Positions 18,248-26,233 of a stretch of 64,000 nucleotides of DNA are shown here, piece after piece. Below the pieces are notes generated by a model. That model did no database searches. It saw only the letters and a list, made by a program, of their open reading frames with translations, and was not told the origin of the DNA. The translations under genes and the position numbers were made by a program. Numbering within the stretch: position 1 is the first letter of the stretch; every line of letters begins with the position of its first letter. Source of the stretch: Sphingomonas qomolangmaensis (GTDB lineage Bacteria > Pseudomonadota > Alphaproteobacteria > Sphingomonadales > Sphingomonadaceae); NCBI RefSeq assembly GCF_024496245.1, contig NZ_CP101740.1, positions 2,355,501 to 2,419,500 of the forward strand, given 5' to 3'.

Positions 18248-18868
18248 CTACAACACCGTCGCGTCGAGCCCATCGAGCACGAACTGCGTCGCCAACGCCG
18301 CCAGCAGCACCCCGAGCAGCCGGGTGATCACCGCTTCGATCTTCACCCCCATCACCCGCATCAGCGGCCCCGCCGCGATCAGCGCGAGCATCGTCACCAG
18401 CAGCACCGACAAGAGCGCCGCCAGCACCGTCAGCGCCGAGGGGAGCCCGCTATTCTGGCTCATCATCAGCATCACCGACGCGATCGATCCGGGGCCGGCG
18501 ATCATCGGCATCGCCATCGGGAAGGCGGCGACGTCGTCGACCTCGGGGGTGTCCATGATCTGTTGCGCGCGGTCCTCGCGGCGCTGGGTGCGCTTTTCGA
18601 ACACCATTTCGAGCGCGATCAGGAACAGCATGATGCCGCCCGCAATCTTGAACGCATCGAGGCTGATGTGGAGCACGCGGAGCAAATCTTCGCCGAACAG
18701 CGCGAAGCCGAACAGGATGCCGCCCGCGATCATCGTCGCGCGGATCGCCATCGATCGCCGCTGGATCGGCGACGCGCCCGACGTGAGCCCGGCATAGATT
18801 GGCGCGCAGCCCGGCGGGTCGATGATCACGAAGAAGGTGATGAACGATGAGATGAAGAGTTCAAGCAT
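18248..18868 (-). CDS. MarC-family integral membrane protein
   Basis: A 206-residue inner-membrane protein with about six helices. Typical MarC text is FFVIIDPPGCAPIYAGLT near the start, AFKIAGGIMLFLIALEMVF, and FPMAMPMIAGPGSIASVMLMM, each half carrying a P-G or G-P-G re-entrant-like motif. MarC was once linked to antibiotic resistance in E. coli but that is not supported, and the substrate is unknown. It begins 1 bp after the folD stop, so translation is coupled to folD. Confidence 0.9.
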   Translation of the reverse strand: MLELFISSFITFFVIIDPPGCAPIYAGLTSGASPIQRRSMAIRATMIAGGILFGFALFGEDLLRVLHISLDAFKIAGGIMLFLIALEMVFEKRTQRREDRAQQIMDTPEVDDVAAFPMAMPMIAGPGSIASVMLMMSQNSGLPSALTVLAALLSVLLVTMLALIAAGPLMRVMGVKIEAVITRLLGVLLAALATQFVLDGLDATVL

Positions 18869-18869
18869 G

Positions 18870-19745
18870 TCAGATCGCTTGGGCGTCGAGCACGATGCCG
18901 GTGCGGCGATGCGCTGCCACCAGCGTGTTGCGCAGCAGGCACGCGATCGTCATCGGACCGACCCCGCCGGGCACCGGGGTGATCGCCGCCGCGACGCTGG
19001 CCGCGCCCTCGAAATCGACATCGCCGACCAGCCCGTCTTCGGTGCGGTTGATGCCGACGTCGATCACCGTCGCGCCGGGCTTGATCCATTCGCCCTTGAC
19101 GAACTTCGCGCGCCCGACCGCCGCGACGACGATGTCGGCGTGGGCGAGATGCGCCGCTAGGTTGCGCGTGCGCGAATGCGCGATCGTCACGGTGCAATCG
19201 GCGGCGGTGAGCAACGCCGCCATCGGCTTGCCGACGATGTTCGACCGGCCGACCACCACCGCGTTGAGCCCGGCAAGCTCGCCGAGCTGATCACGCAGCA
19301 GCATCAAACAGCCGAGCGGGGTGCACGGCACGAAGCCGTTGAGCCCGGTCGCCAGCCGCCCGGCATTGACCGGGTGGAAGCCGTCGACATCCTTTTCGGG
19401 ATCGATCCGCGTGAGCACCGCCTGCGCATCGAGCTGATCAGGCAGCGGAAGCTGGACGAGGATGCCGTCCACCTTGTCGTCGCGGTTGAGCGCATCGACC
19501 AGCGCGATCAGCTCGGCCTGCGACGTATCGGCGGGGAGGCGGTGTTCGAAGCTCGCCATGTTGGCGGCGAGCGTCGCCTTGCCCTTGTTGCGGACATAGA
19601 CCGACGAGGCCGCATCCTCGCCCACCAGCACCACCGCGAGGCCGGGCTTGCGCCCCGAATCGGCGGTGAAGGCTTCGGCAAGCGTGCCGACACGGGCACG
19701 CAGGGCGGCGGCGGCGGCTTTGCCGTCGATGATCGTTGCAGTCAT
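18870..19745 (-). CDS. folD: methylenetetrahydrofolate dehydrogenase/cyclohydrolase
   Basis: Interconverts 5,10-methylene-, methenyl- and 10-formyl-tetrahydrofolate with NADP. 291 residues, normal. The active-site lysine is in YVRNKGKA; substrate-site motifs are [10 protein letters not shown] and [12 protein letters not shown]; the Rossmann segment is [17 protein letters not shown]; the closing [12 protein letters not shown] is diagnostic. It lies in the order yggT-folD-marC on one strand. Identity is firm. Confidence 0.96.
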   Translation of the reverse strand: MTATIIDGKAAAAALRARVGTLAEAFTADSGRKPGLAVVLVGEDAASSVYVRNKGKATLAANMASFEHRLPADTSQAELIALVDALNRDDKVDGILVQLPLPDQLDAQAVLTRIDPEKDVDGFHPVNAGRLATGLNGFVPCTPLGCLMLLRDQLGELAGLNAVVVGRSNIVGKPMAALLTAADCTVTIAHSRTRNLAAHLAHADIVVAAVGRAKFVKGEWIKPGATVIDVGINRTEDGLVGDVDFEGAASVAAAITPVPGGVGPMTIACLLRNTLVAAHRRTGIVLDAQAI

Positions 19746-19794
19746 GGAACGGCGGCATACAGGCTAGTCGCCCGCCCCGCCAGCGACCGATCGC

Positions 19795-20103
19795 TTAAAG
19801 CGGCACCGCGCCGCCCGTTGCGATGTTGGCGGCGAGCCGGCTGACGATGATGTCGACGATCGACAGTCCGATCAGCACCACCATCGGCGCCAGGTCGAGC
19901 GAGCCGAAATCTGGCAATATCCGCCGGATCGGGCGATAGACCGGCTCGGTCAGCGCATCGAGCCCGTTCCAGATCGAACGGACGAAATCATTGCTGGTGT
20001 TGATGACGTTGAACGCGATGAGCAGCGACAGCACGATATGGATGATGATCACCCACCGCGCGATGGTGATCAGCATCTGGATGATTTCGAGCAGGATCAA
20101 CAA
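19795..20103 (-). CDS. YggT-family membrane protein
   Basis: A 102-residue protein with two hydrophobic halves separated by NDFVRSIWNGLDALTEPVYRPIRRILPDFGSLDLAPM, the conserved YggT loop (T-x-P-x-x-x-x-R-x-x-I-P). Members are found in bacteria and plastids and are linked to membrane or osmotic homeostasis and nucleoid/thylakoid organisation, without a settled activity. The gene lies 49 bp upstream of folD on the same strand and probably shares its message. Confidence 0.88.
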   Translation of the reverse strand: MLILLEIIQMLITIARWVIIIHIVLSLLIAFNVINTSNDFVRSIWNGLDALTEPVYRPIRRILPDFGSLDLAPMVVLIGLSIVDIIVSRLAANIATGGAVPL

Positions 20104-20178
20104 GCTTGGCTCTCCGCGTTACGACGTGTGCCGTCATATCGGGTCTCGCCGCGCTGGGGCAAGGTGCGTCCCTTTAAT

Positions 20179-20300
20179 CCTCCCCCGCCAGGGGGAGGTG
20201 GCAGCCCGAAGGGCTGACGGAGGGGGCGGATTACCAACACCCGGCTCGTGCCCGCCCCCTCCACCAGCTTCGCTGGTCCCCCTCCCCCTGGCGGGAGAGG
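20179..20300. repeat. paired-hairpin repeat, type C
   Basis: Begins with CCTCCCCC GCCA GGGGGAGG, continues GTGGCAGCCCGAAGGGCTGACGG (a second small hairpin), and ends with the mirrored half CCACCAGCTTCGCTGG and CCTCCCCCTGGCGGGAGAGG. A related copy is at 21942-22066 and a variant at 29112-29242. It lies between yggT and argB on the minus strand. Confidence 0.85.
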
Positions 20301-20310
20301 AATTATCGGA

Positions 20311-21210
20311 TCACCGCCGCACCAACGTCCCTGCGCCGCCGCGGGTGAAGATCTCGAGCAGCATCGCGTGCGGCACTCGCCCGTCGAGGATCACCGCGGC
20401 GTCGACCCCTGCCGCGACCGCGTTGACGCAGGTCTCGACCTTGGGGATCATGCCCCCCGAGATCGTCCCGTCGGCGGTCAGCTCGGCGATCTGCTGCGGG
20501 TTGAGGTCGGTCAGCAGGTTGCGGTCCTTGTCCATCACCCCGGCGACGTCGGTCAGCAGGAAGAATCGCTTGGCCCCGATCGCCCCCGCGATCGCCCCCG
20601 CCATCGTGTCGGCGTTGATGTTGTAGGTCTGGCCGTCGGCGCCCAATGCCACCGGCGCGATCACCGGGATCACGTTCTGCGCCGCGAGCACCTGCAGGAT
20701 CGACGGATCGACCGCCACCGGCTCGCCGACGAAGCCGAGGTCGACATGGCGCTCGATCCCCGAATTGCGATCGGGCTCGGTACGCCGAACCTTCTCGGCG
20801 ATGACGAGCCCGGCATCCTTGCCCGAAATCCCCACCGCGCGGCCGCCGGCGGCGGCGATCCAGCCGACGATTTCCTTGTTGATGCTGCCCGCCAGCACCA
20901 TTTCGGCGATCTCGGCGGTCGCCTTGTCGGTGACGCGCAGGCCGTTGACGAAGCGCGATTCGACCCCCAGCCGCTTGAGCATCGCGCCGATCTGCGGTCC
21001 GCCGCCATGGACGACGATAGGGTTGATCCCCACCGCCTTGAGCAGCACCACATCCTCGGCGAAGTCGCGCTGCAGCTCGGGATCGCCCATCGCGTGCCCG
21101 CCATATTTCACGACGAAGGTCGCGCCCGCATAACGCTGCAGATAGGGCAGGGCTTCGGTGAGCGTCTCGGCCTTGGCGAGCATGGCGGGGTCGGGGGCGT
21201 GGTCGGTCAT
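20311..21210 (-). CDS. argB: acetylglutamate kinase
   Basis: Phosphorylates N-acetylglutamate, the second step of arginine synthesis. The ATP-binding [11 protein letters not shown] and the substrate loop [10 protein letters not shown] are near the start; the second half has [29 protein letters not shown] and the closing [14 protein letters not shown] use the ATG at 21210 (MTDHAPDP, 299 residues); a TTG at 21246 and an ATG at 21222 are in frame. argG, a later step of the pathway, is at 44187. Confidence 0.95.
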   Translation of the reverse strand: MTDHAPDPAMLAKAETLTEALPYLQRYAGATFVVKYGGHAMGDPELQRDFAEDVVLLKAVGINPIVVHGGGPQIGAMLKRLGVESRFVNGLRVTDKATAEIAEMVLAGSINKEIVGWIAAAGGRAVGISGKDAGLVIAEKVRRTEPDRNSGIERHVDLGFVGEPVAVDPSILQVLAAQNVIPVIAPVALGADGQTYNINADTMAGAIAGAIGAKRFFLLTDVAGVMDKDRNLLTDLNPQQIAELTADGTISGGMIPKVETCVNAVAAGVDAAVILDGRVPHAMLLEIFTRGGAGTLVRR

Positions 21211-21252
21211 GCGATGCGCCATAATGCGACGCGCGCTTTTCCCCAACCCCGT

Positions 21253-21906
21253 TCAGGCGGTGGCAGCCGCCCGCGTCCTATCCAGCCGCCGTCCCAGCCC
21301 GACGAAGAGATAGATCAGCGGCGGCACCATCACGATCGACAGCACCACCTTGGTCAGCAACTGCCCCACCAGCAATTCGCCGATCGGGAACAAGCCATAG
21401 AAGGCGACCGAGATGAAGATCAGCGTGTCGACGATCTGCGACAACGCGCTCGCCGTCGCCGCGCGCAGCCACAACAATCCACCCTGCCCGCGCCGCATCG
21501 CATCGAACAGCGTGACGTTGAGCGTCTGCGACACGCCATAGGCAATGATCCCCGCGATCCAGATCCGCCAGGTCGCGCGCATCATCAGGTCGAACGCCGC
21601 CAGCCGCTCGGGCTCCATGCTCGCCGAGGCCGGCACCTGGAGCACCAGCAGCACCAGCAGGATCGAGAAGATCAGCGGGATGAAGCCGAACCACACCAGA
21701 TGCTTGGCGATCGTCGCGCCGTGTAGCTCGGCGATCGCGCTCGAGACGACGACCAGCAGCAGGAAGGCGAAGATCCCCGCCTCGACCGCGAGCGGCCCCA
21801 GCGCCACCTGCTTGTTGCCGAGCACGCCCGCGATGCAGACCATGCCGCCGTAGAAGATCGAGAAAAGGAACAGCGAGCGCGGGATCGCGGGAGAGTTGGG
21901 GTGCAT
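21253..21906 (-). CDS. yhhQ: queuosine precursor transporter (VUT/YhhQ family)
   Basis: A 217-residue inner-membrane protein with about six helices. Visible family blocks are LFSIFYGGMVCIAGVLGNKQV near the start, AELHGATIAKHLVW, GIIAYGVSQTLNVTLFDAMR, and SALSQIVDTLIFISVAFYG. YhhQ imports preQ0/preQ1 for the tRNA modification queuosine. The start is the ATG at 21906; upstream codons in the same frame belong to the type C repeat. queF, which reduces preQ0, is at 54505. Its neighbour argB is unrelated in function. Confidence 0.88.
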   Translation of the reverse strand: MHPNSPAIPRSLFLFSIFYGGMVCIAGVLGNKQVALGPLAVEAGIFAFLLLVVVSSAIAELHGATIAKHLVWFGFIPLIFSILLVLLVLQVPASASMEPERLAAFDLMMRATWRIWIAGIIAYGVSQTLNVTLFDAMRRGQGGLLWLRAATASALSQIVDTLIFISVAFYGLFPIGELLVGQLLTKVVLSIVMVPPLIYLFVGLGRRLDRTRAAATA

Positions 21907-21941
21907 GCCAGGGGGGTAGAGGAAAAGGCGACGCAAGCAAA

Positions 21942-22066
21942 TCCTCACCGGTACGGGGAGGTGGCAGCCCGCAGGGCTGACGGAGAGGGGCATCCACGCC
22001 GCGGCGCGCTGGCGGAAGCCCCCCTCCACCAGCCTTTGGCTGGTCCCCCTCCCCGGCCCGGGGAGG
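21942..22066. repeat. paired-hairpin repeat, type C
   Basis: Same plan as 20179-20300: a GGGGAGGTGGCAGCCCGCAG half, a roughly 50-bp centre, and the mirrored half CCACCAGCCTTTGGCTGG with CCCCTCCCCGGCCCGGGG. It takes up most of the 261-bp gap between yhhQ and the divergent nucleoside transporter gene. Outside the repeat I see only a short leader before each gene. Confidence 0.82.
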
Positions 22067-22167
22067 ATCGATCGTCACATCGCGCTTCCATCGCCCGGCG
22101 TCCTGTGTCACCTGCGACCTTTCACCTTCGCCGCTCCGCGCGGCGCGCTTGGGGAAGCGACAGGGTT

Positions 22168-23433
22168 TTGTTCACACGGTTTCTGATCGGCCTGGCCGGT
22201 ATCGCGGTCATCCTGGGGCTCGCCGTCCTGCTGTCGACCAATCGCCGCGCGATCCGGCTTCGCGTGGTGGGGGCTGCGTTTGCGTTGCAGGCGGGGATCG
22301 CCTTCCTCGTGCTCTACGTCCCCGCCGGACGCGCGATGATCGGCACGATGGCAGCGGGCGTCACCGCCTTGCTCGGCTATGCCCAGGCGGGCACCGACTT
22401 CATCTTCGGCCCGCTCGCGCGCCCCGACATGGGCGGCGCGAGCTTCGCGATCTCGGCGCTCCCGGTGATCATCTTCTTCGCCAGCCTCGTCTCGGTGCTG
22501 TATCACCTGCGCGTCATGCAGTTCGTCATCCGCTATGTCGGCGGCGCGATCGAGAAGGTGACCGGGGTGTCGAAGGTCGAATCGCTGTGTTCGGCGGCGA
22601 ACATCTTCGTCGGCCAGAGCGAGTCGCCGCTCGTCATCAAGCCCTATCTGGCGGCGCTCACCCCCAGCCAGCTGTTCGCGGTGATGTCGGTAGGCATGGC
22701 GGGGGTCGCAGGCACGATTCTGGCGGCCTATGCCTCGTTCCTCGGGCCAGCCGCCCTGCCCTATCTGCTCGCCGCGAGCTTCATGGCGGCGCCGGGCGGG
22801 CTGTTGATGGCCAAGATCATCATGCCCGACGATCCGGTCGAGCCCGAATTGCCGCTGGCGGGCGAGCCCGACGACGCGGTGATCGCGGTCGGCGAGAAGG
22901 TGGAGGAAGACGAGCGCGCCGCCAACGTCATCATGGCCGCCGCGATGGGCGCGCAGATCGGCGTCAAGATCGCGGTCGCGGTCGGCGCGATGGTGCTGGC
23001 GTTCGTCGCGCTGGTGGCAATGGCCAACGGGCTGCTCGGCGCGGTCGGCGGCTGGTTCGGCTATCCGACGCTCAGCTTCCAGGCGGTGATCGGCAGCTTC
23101 TTCAAACCGATCATGTTCCTGCTCAACATCCCCTGGGACGAAGCCGGGCGCGCGGGCGGGCTGTTCGGCACCAAGCTGGTGCTCAACGAATTCGTCGCGT
23201 TCATCGATCTCGGCCGGATGGGCGGCGAATTGAGCACGCGCACCACCGCGATCATCACCTTCGCGTTGTGCGGCTTCGCCAATTTCAGCTCGATCGCGAT
23301 CCAGATGGCAGCGACGGGCAGCCTTGCGCCCAACCAGCGGCCGGTAATCGCGCGGCTGGGCATCCGCGCGCTGCTCGCGGGGAGCTTGGCGAACCTGATG
23401 TCGGCGGCGCTGGCGGGGTTGATCCTGCCTTGA
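22168..23433 (+). CDS. concentrative nucleoside transporter (NupC/CNT family)
   Basis: A 421-residue inner-membrane symporter that takes up nucleosides with H+ or Na+. CNT hallmarks are SLCSAANIFVGQSESPLVIKPYL (helix 4 and the G-Q-S-E-x-P-L motif that contacts nucleoside), MSVGMAGVAGTILAAY, GTKLVLNEFVAFIDL and the late GFANFSSIAIQM. Helices are spread evenly. The start is probably the TTG at 22168; no ATG is in a sensible place, and the reading frame further upstream is repeat DNA. It stands alone, with a type E repeat after it. Confidence 0.9.
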   Translation: MFTRFLIGLAGIAVILGLAVLLSTNRRAIRLRVVGAAFALQAGIAFLVLYVPAGRAMIGTMAAGVTALLGYAQAGTDFIFGPLARPDMGGASFAISALPVIIFFASLVSVLYHLRVMQFVIRYVGGAIEKVTGVSKVESLCSAANIFVGQSESPLVIKPYLAALTPSQLFAVMSVGMAGVAGTILAAYASFLGPAALPYLLAASFMAAPGGLLMAKIIMPDDPVEPELPLAGEPDDAVIAVGEKVEEDERAANVIMAAAMGAQIGVKIAVAVGAMVLAFVALVAMANGLLGAVGGWFGYPTLSFQAVIGSFFKPIMFLLNIPWDEAGRAGGLFGTKLVLNEFVAFIDLGRMGGELSTRTTAIITFALCGFANFSSIAIQMAATGSLAPNQRPVIARLGIRALLAGSLANLMSAALAGLILP

Positions 23434-23439
23434 CCGGTC

Positions 23440-23537
23440 CCCCTCCCGCTTGCGGGAGGGGCTAGGGGTGGGACTTTCTTACTCCCCGTTGCATAAACAT
23501 CGAGCCCATCCCCGACCCCTCCCGCCAGCGGGAGGGG
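23440..23537. repeat. paired-hairpin repeat, type E
   Basis: End hairpins CCCCTCCCGC TT GCGGGAGGGG (23440-23461) and CCCCTCCCGC CA GCGGGAGGGG (23516-23537), each perfect, flank inverted tracts (TAGGGGTGGGA against CCCATCCCCGA). The plan copies type A but the hairpin stems differ. It sits between two plus-strand genes. Confidence 0.88.
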
Positions 23538-23553
23538 GGAAGAAGGAATATCC

Positions 23554-24549
23554 ATGCCCTTCGCACGCACCATCATCGCTACCATCGGAGCCCTGACCAT
23601 GACCGCCACCCCCGCCGCCGCCCAAGACAATCCCGGCTGGACTTTGGTCATCCATGGCGGCGCGGGCGTGATCGAACGGGCGCGGATGACCCCCGAGCGC
23701 GAAACCGCCGCGCGCGCCGGGCTGAACGCCGCGCTCGATGCCGGGACCAAGGTCCTGGCGGCGGGCGGCAGCGCGCTCGACGCGGTCGAGGCGGCGGTGC
23801 GCGTGCTCGAGGATGACCCGAGCTTCAACGCCGGGCGCGGCGCGGTCTTCACCTATGAAGGCACCAACGAACTCGACGCCGCGATCATGGAGGGCACCAC
23901 GCGCAAGGCGGGCGCGGTCGCCGGCATCAACGCGACCAAGAACCCGATCGGCCTGGCGCGCGCGGTGATGGAGAACAGCCCGCACGTGATGCTCGCGGGC
24001 GAAGGCGCGAACCGCTTCTCGCGCGAGCAGAAGCTCGAACAGGCCGGTCCCGAGTGGTTCGCCACCGACGAACGCCGCCGCCAGCTCGACGAGCTCAAGT
24101 CGCAGGGCGCCAGCGCCTACGACATCGACATGAAATACGGCACCGTCGGCGCGGTCGCGCGCGACGCCAAGGGGCATGTCGCCGCCGCGACCTCGACCGG
24201 CGGCGTCACCGGCAAGCGCTGCGGCCGGATCGGCGATTCGCCGCTGATCGGGGCGGGCACCTATGCCGACGACCGCGCCTGCGCGATCTCGGCCACCGGG
24301 GCCGGTGAATTCTTCATCCGCGAGGGCGTCGCGCACGAAATCTGCGCGCGGGTGCGCTTCAAGGGCGAGACGCTGAAGGCCGCTGCCGATGTCGTGATGG
24401 CCGAGACGCTGGCGCTGGGCGGCACCGGCGGGGTGATCGTCACGGGGCCGAGCGGCGAGATGGCGTACAGCTTCAACACCCCGGGGATGTATCGCGGCAT
24501 GGCGAACGCTGGGGGCAAGCGGAGCGTGGCGATTTACGGGGACGAGTGA
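23554..24549 (+). CDS. exported isoaspartyl peptidase/L-asparaginase (Ntn hydrolase)
   Basis: A 331-residue plant-type asparaginase precursor. The N-terminal 27 residues are a signal peptide ending PAAAQ, so it acts in the periplasm. Family motifs: LVIHGGAGVI, FNAGRGAVFT and DAAIMEGTTRKAGAVAGI in the alpha part. The autocleavage site is before Thr197 (KYGTVGAVA), which becomes the N-terminal nucleophile; ATSTGGVTGKRCGRIGDSP and the late GGTGGVIV complete the site. It should cleave isoaspartyl dipeptides and release ammonia from asparagine. Confidence 0.92.
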   Translation: MPFARTIIATIGALTMTATPAAAQDNPGWTLVIHGGAGVIERARMTPERETAARAGLNAALDAGTKVLAAGGSALDAVEAAVRVLEDDPSFNAGRGAVFTYEGTNELDAAIMEGTTRKAGAVAGINATKNPIGLARAVMENSPHVMLAGEGANRFSREQKLEQAGPEWFATDERRRQLDELKSQGASAYDIDMKYGTVGAVARDAKGHVAAATSTGGVTGKRCGRIGDSPLIGAGTYADDRACAISATGAGEFFIREGVAHEICARVRFKGETLKAAADVVMAETLALGGTGGVIVTGPSGEMAYSFNTPGMYRGMANAGGKRSVAIYGDE

Positions 24550-24620
24550 CGGTTCTCCCCTCCGCCACGGGGAGAGGGGGAAGTATTGGATTCGTCATAA
24601 AGCGCCGCTAGCGCGGGCAC

Positions 24621-25502
24621 ATGCTTCGTACCCTCGCCCTGCTCGCCGCGCTGTTCGCACTCGCCTTCCACACCCCCGCCCAGGCCTATGGCCGCTACGC
24701 GCACGGCGCGGTCGCGCGGATCGCGCTCGCCAACGCGAGCCCCGCGACCCGCGCCAAGGTAGCGGCGATGCTGCGGCAGACCGCGCTGCTCCAGACCCCC
24801 AGCTGCCGCGCCGCCAGCCCCGAAGATGCCAGCGTCTGGCCCGATTGCATCCGCGCAATGGGCGAGCGGTTCAGCTACACCTCGCCCTGGCACTATCAGA
24901 ACATCGACATCTGCAAGCCGTTCGACCCGGCAAGCGCGTGCAAGGACGGCAATTGCGTGTCGGCGCAGATCGACCGGCAGGTGAAGATCCTGCAGAACAG
25001 CACGATCCCGCAAAGCGAAAAGGTGGCGGCGCTTGCCTTCCTGATCCACTTCGTCGGCGACCTGCACATGCCGCTCCATGCCGGCGACCGCGGCGATCGC
25101 GGCGGCAACGACGTGAAATCGAGCTATGGCGACTATGTGAGCGAGCGGCTCAACCTGCATTCGGTGTGGGACGGCCAATTGGCCGAACGTGCGCTGACGA
25201 CGCCGCCTTCGCTCGAGCGTGTCTATTCGGCGGAGGAGCGCGCCGAGCTAGCCGCCGGAACGACCGAGGACTGGAGTCGCGAGGCCTGGGGGGCGAGCCA
25301 CGACGTCGCCTATGCGCTGGCGCTCGGCGGCGATCCGTGCGGACCCAAGCCCGAGGGGCGGGTGACCCTCACCAACGCCGCGATCGAACAGGCGATCGCG
25401 CCTGCGCGGTTGCAGGTCGAGCGCGCGGGGCTGCGGCTGGCGCGGCTGCTCGACGAGGCGCTCGATCCGACGAAGGCGTTCACGCCTGAGCGGCGGCGGT
25501 AG
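24621..25502 (+). CDS. exported S1/P1-type nuclease
   Basis: A 293-residue precursor with signal peptide MLRTLALLAALFALAFHTPAQA. S1/P1 nucleases cut single-stranded nucleic acids with three zinc ions. The ligand set is visible: His6 of the mature chain (YGRYAHG), Asp in VWPDCIR, His in SPWHYQNID, then HFVGDLHMPLHAGDRGDRGGND, and NLHSVWDGQL. The mature N-terminus, whose amine and carbonyl bind zinc, appears to be Tyr where the classical enzymes have Trp (YGxxxH instead of WGxxGH), if cleavage is after AQA. Two cysteine pairs suggest disulfides. It probably scavenges phosphate or nucleosides. Confidence 0.9.
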   Translation: MLRTLALLAALFALAFHTPAQAYGRYAHGAVARIALANASPATRAKVAAMLRQTALLQTPSCRAASPEDASVWPDCIRAMGERFSYTSPWHYQNIDICKPFDPASACKDGNCVSAQIDRQVKILQNSTIPQSEKVAALAFLIHFVGDLHMPLHAGDRGDRGGNDVKSSYGDYVSERLNLHSVWDGQLAERALTTPPSLERVYSAEERAELAAGTTEDWSREAWGASHDVAYALALGGDPCGPKPEGRVTLTNAAIEQAIAPARLQVERAGLRLARLLDEALDPTKAFTPERRR

Positions 25503-25523
25503 GGGGAGACCGCCGCTACTCCC

Positions 25524-25604
25524 GTCACCCCAGCGAAAGCTGGGGTCTCCCTTTAATCGAGCGCACGCCCCGCCGCAGGAGACCCCAGCTTTCGCTGGGG
25601 TGAC
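25524..25604. repeat. inverted-repeat element, type B variant
   Basis: Perfect 27-bp arms at 25524-25550 and 25578-25604, starting GTCACCCCAGCGAAAGCTGG; each arm is itself palindromic (CCCCAGC GAAA GCTGGGG). The shared GTCACCCC outer end links it to the type B arms at 11154, but the inner stem differs. It lies between the convergent S1/P1 nuclease and pal genes. A diverged copy is at 61433-61512. Confidence 0.88.
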
Positions 25605-25624
25605 GATTGGCGTGGGTAGGCTAT

Positions 25625-25648
25625 CCCCCTCCCGCAATCGGGAGGGGG
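25625..25648. repeat. solo type E hairpin after pal
   Basis: Perfect 10-bp stem CCCCCTCCCG / CGGGAGGGGG with loop CAAT, 7 bp beyond the pal stop codon. No T run follows in either direction. It may act as an end-of-operon mRNA stabiliser or a weak terminator for the tol-pal message. Confidence 0.8.
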
Positions 25649-25655
25649 ACCAAGT

Positions 25656-26180
25656 TCAACTCACCACCACGGTAACCGCGCGGCGATCCTGTGCCCAGGC
25701 GGCTTCGCCCGAACCACCCAGCGGGCGTTCCTTGCCATAGCTGATCGTCGTGATCCGATCGGCCGAGATGCCGCGCGCGACCAGATAGTTCTTCGCCGAA
25801 TTGGCGCGGCGATCGCCCAGCGCGAGATTGTATTCGCGGGTGCCGCGCTCGTCGGCATGCCCCTCGATCGTGATCCGCGTCGCGGGATATTGCGCCAGCC
25901 AGGTCGCCTGCCCGTCGAGGATCGCGCGCGCGGTGGGATCGATGTCGTAGCTGTCGAGCTCGAAATTCACCGTGTCGCTCTGGACCGAGCGGCGGAAATC
26001 CTCGGCCGATCCGGGGACGCTGCCGGTGCCGACATTGCCGTCGTTCATGCCCGTGCCGGGTGCCGCCGTCCCGGTTTCGCCGGGTGCCGGCGGCAGCACT
26101 TCGGGGCGCTTCTTGGCGCAGCCGGCGGTGGCCAGCAAGGCCGCACCCAGGATCAGCACCGTCGTTTTCTTGGTCGCCAT
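25656..26180 (-). CDS. pal: peptidoglycan-associated lipoprotein
   Basis: Outer-membrane lipoprotein of 174 residues that ties the outer membrane to peptidoglycan and binds TolB. The lipobox LLATAGC places the lipidated cysteine at residue 21. A Pro/Gly-rich linker follows, then the OmpA-like domain with TITIEGHADERGTREYNLALGDRRA (peptidoglycan-binding Asp and Arg) and ISADRITTISYGKERP. It is the last gene of the ybgC-tolQRAB-pal run, 53 bp after tolB. Confidence 0.96.
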   Translation of the reverse strand: MATKKTTVLILGAALLATAGCAKKRPEVLPPAPGETGTAAPGTGMNDGNVGTGSVPGSAEDFRRSVQSDTVNFELDSYDIDPTARAILDGQATWLAQYPATRITIEGHADERGTREYNLALGDRRANSAKNYLVARGISADRITTISYGKERPLGGSGEAAWAQDRRAVTVVVS

Positions 26181-26233
26181 GTCGTCGTCTCCTCTGAAAC
26201 TTCAAATCGGTACGCGGTTGGATGGTTCCGGTA

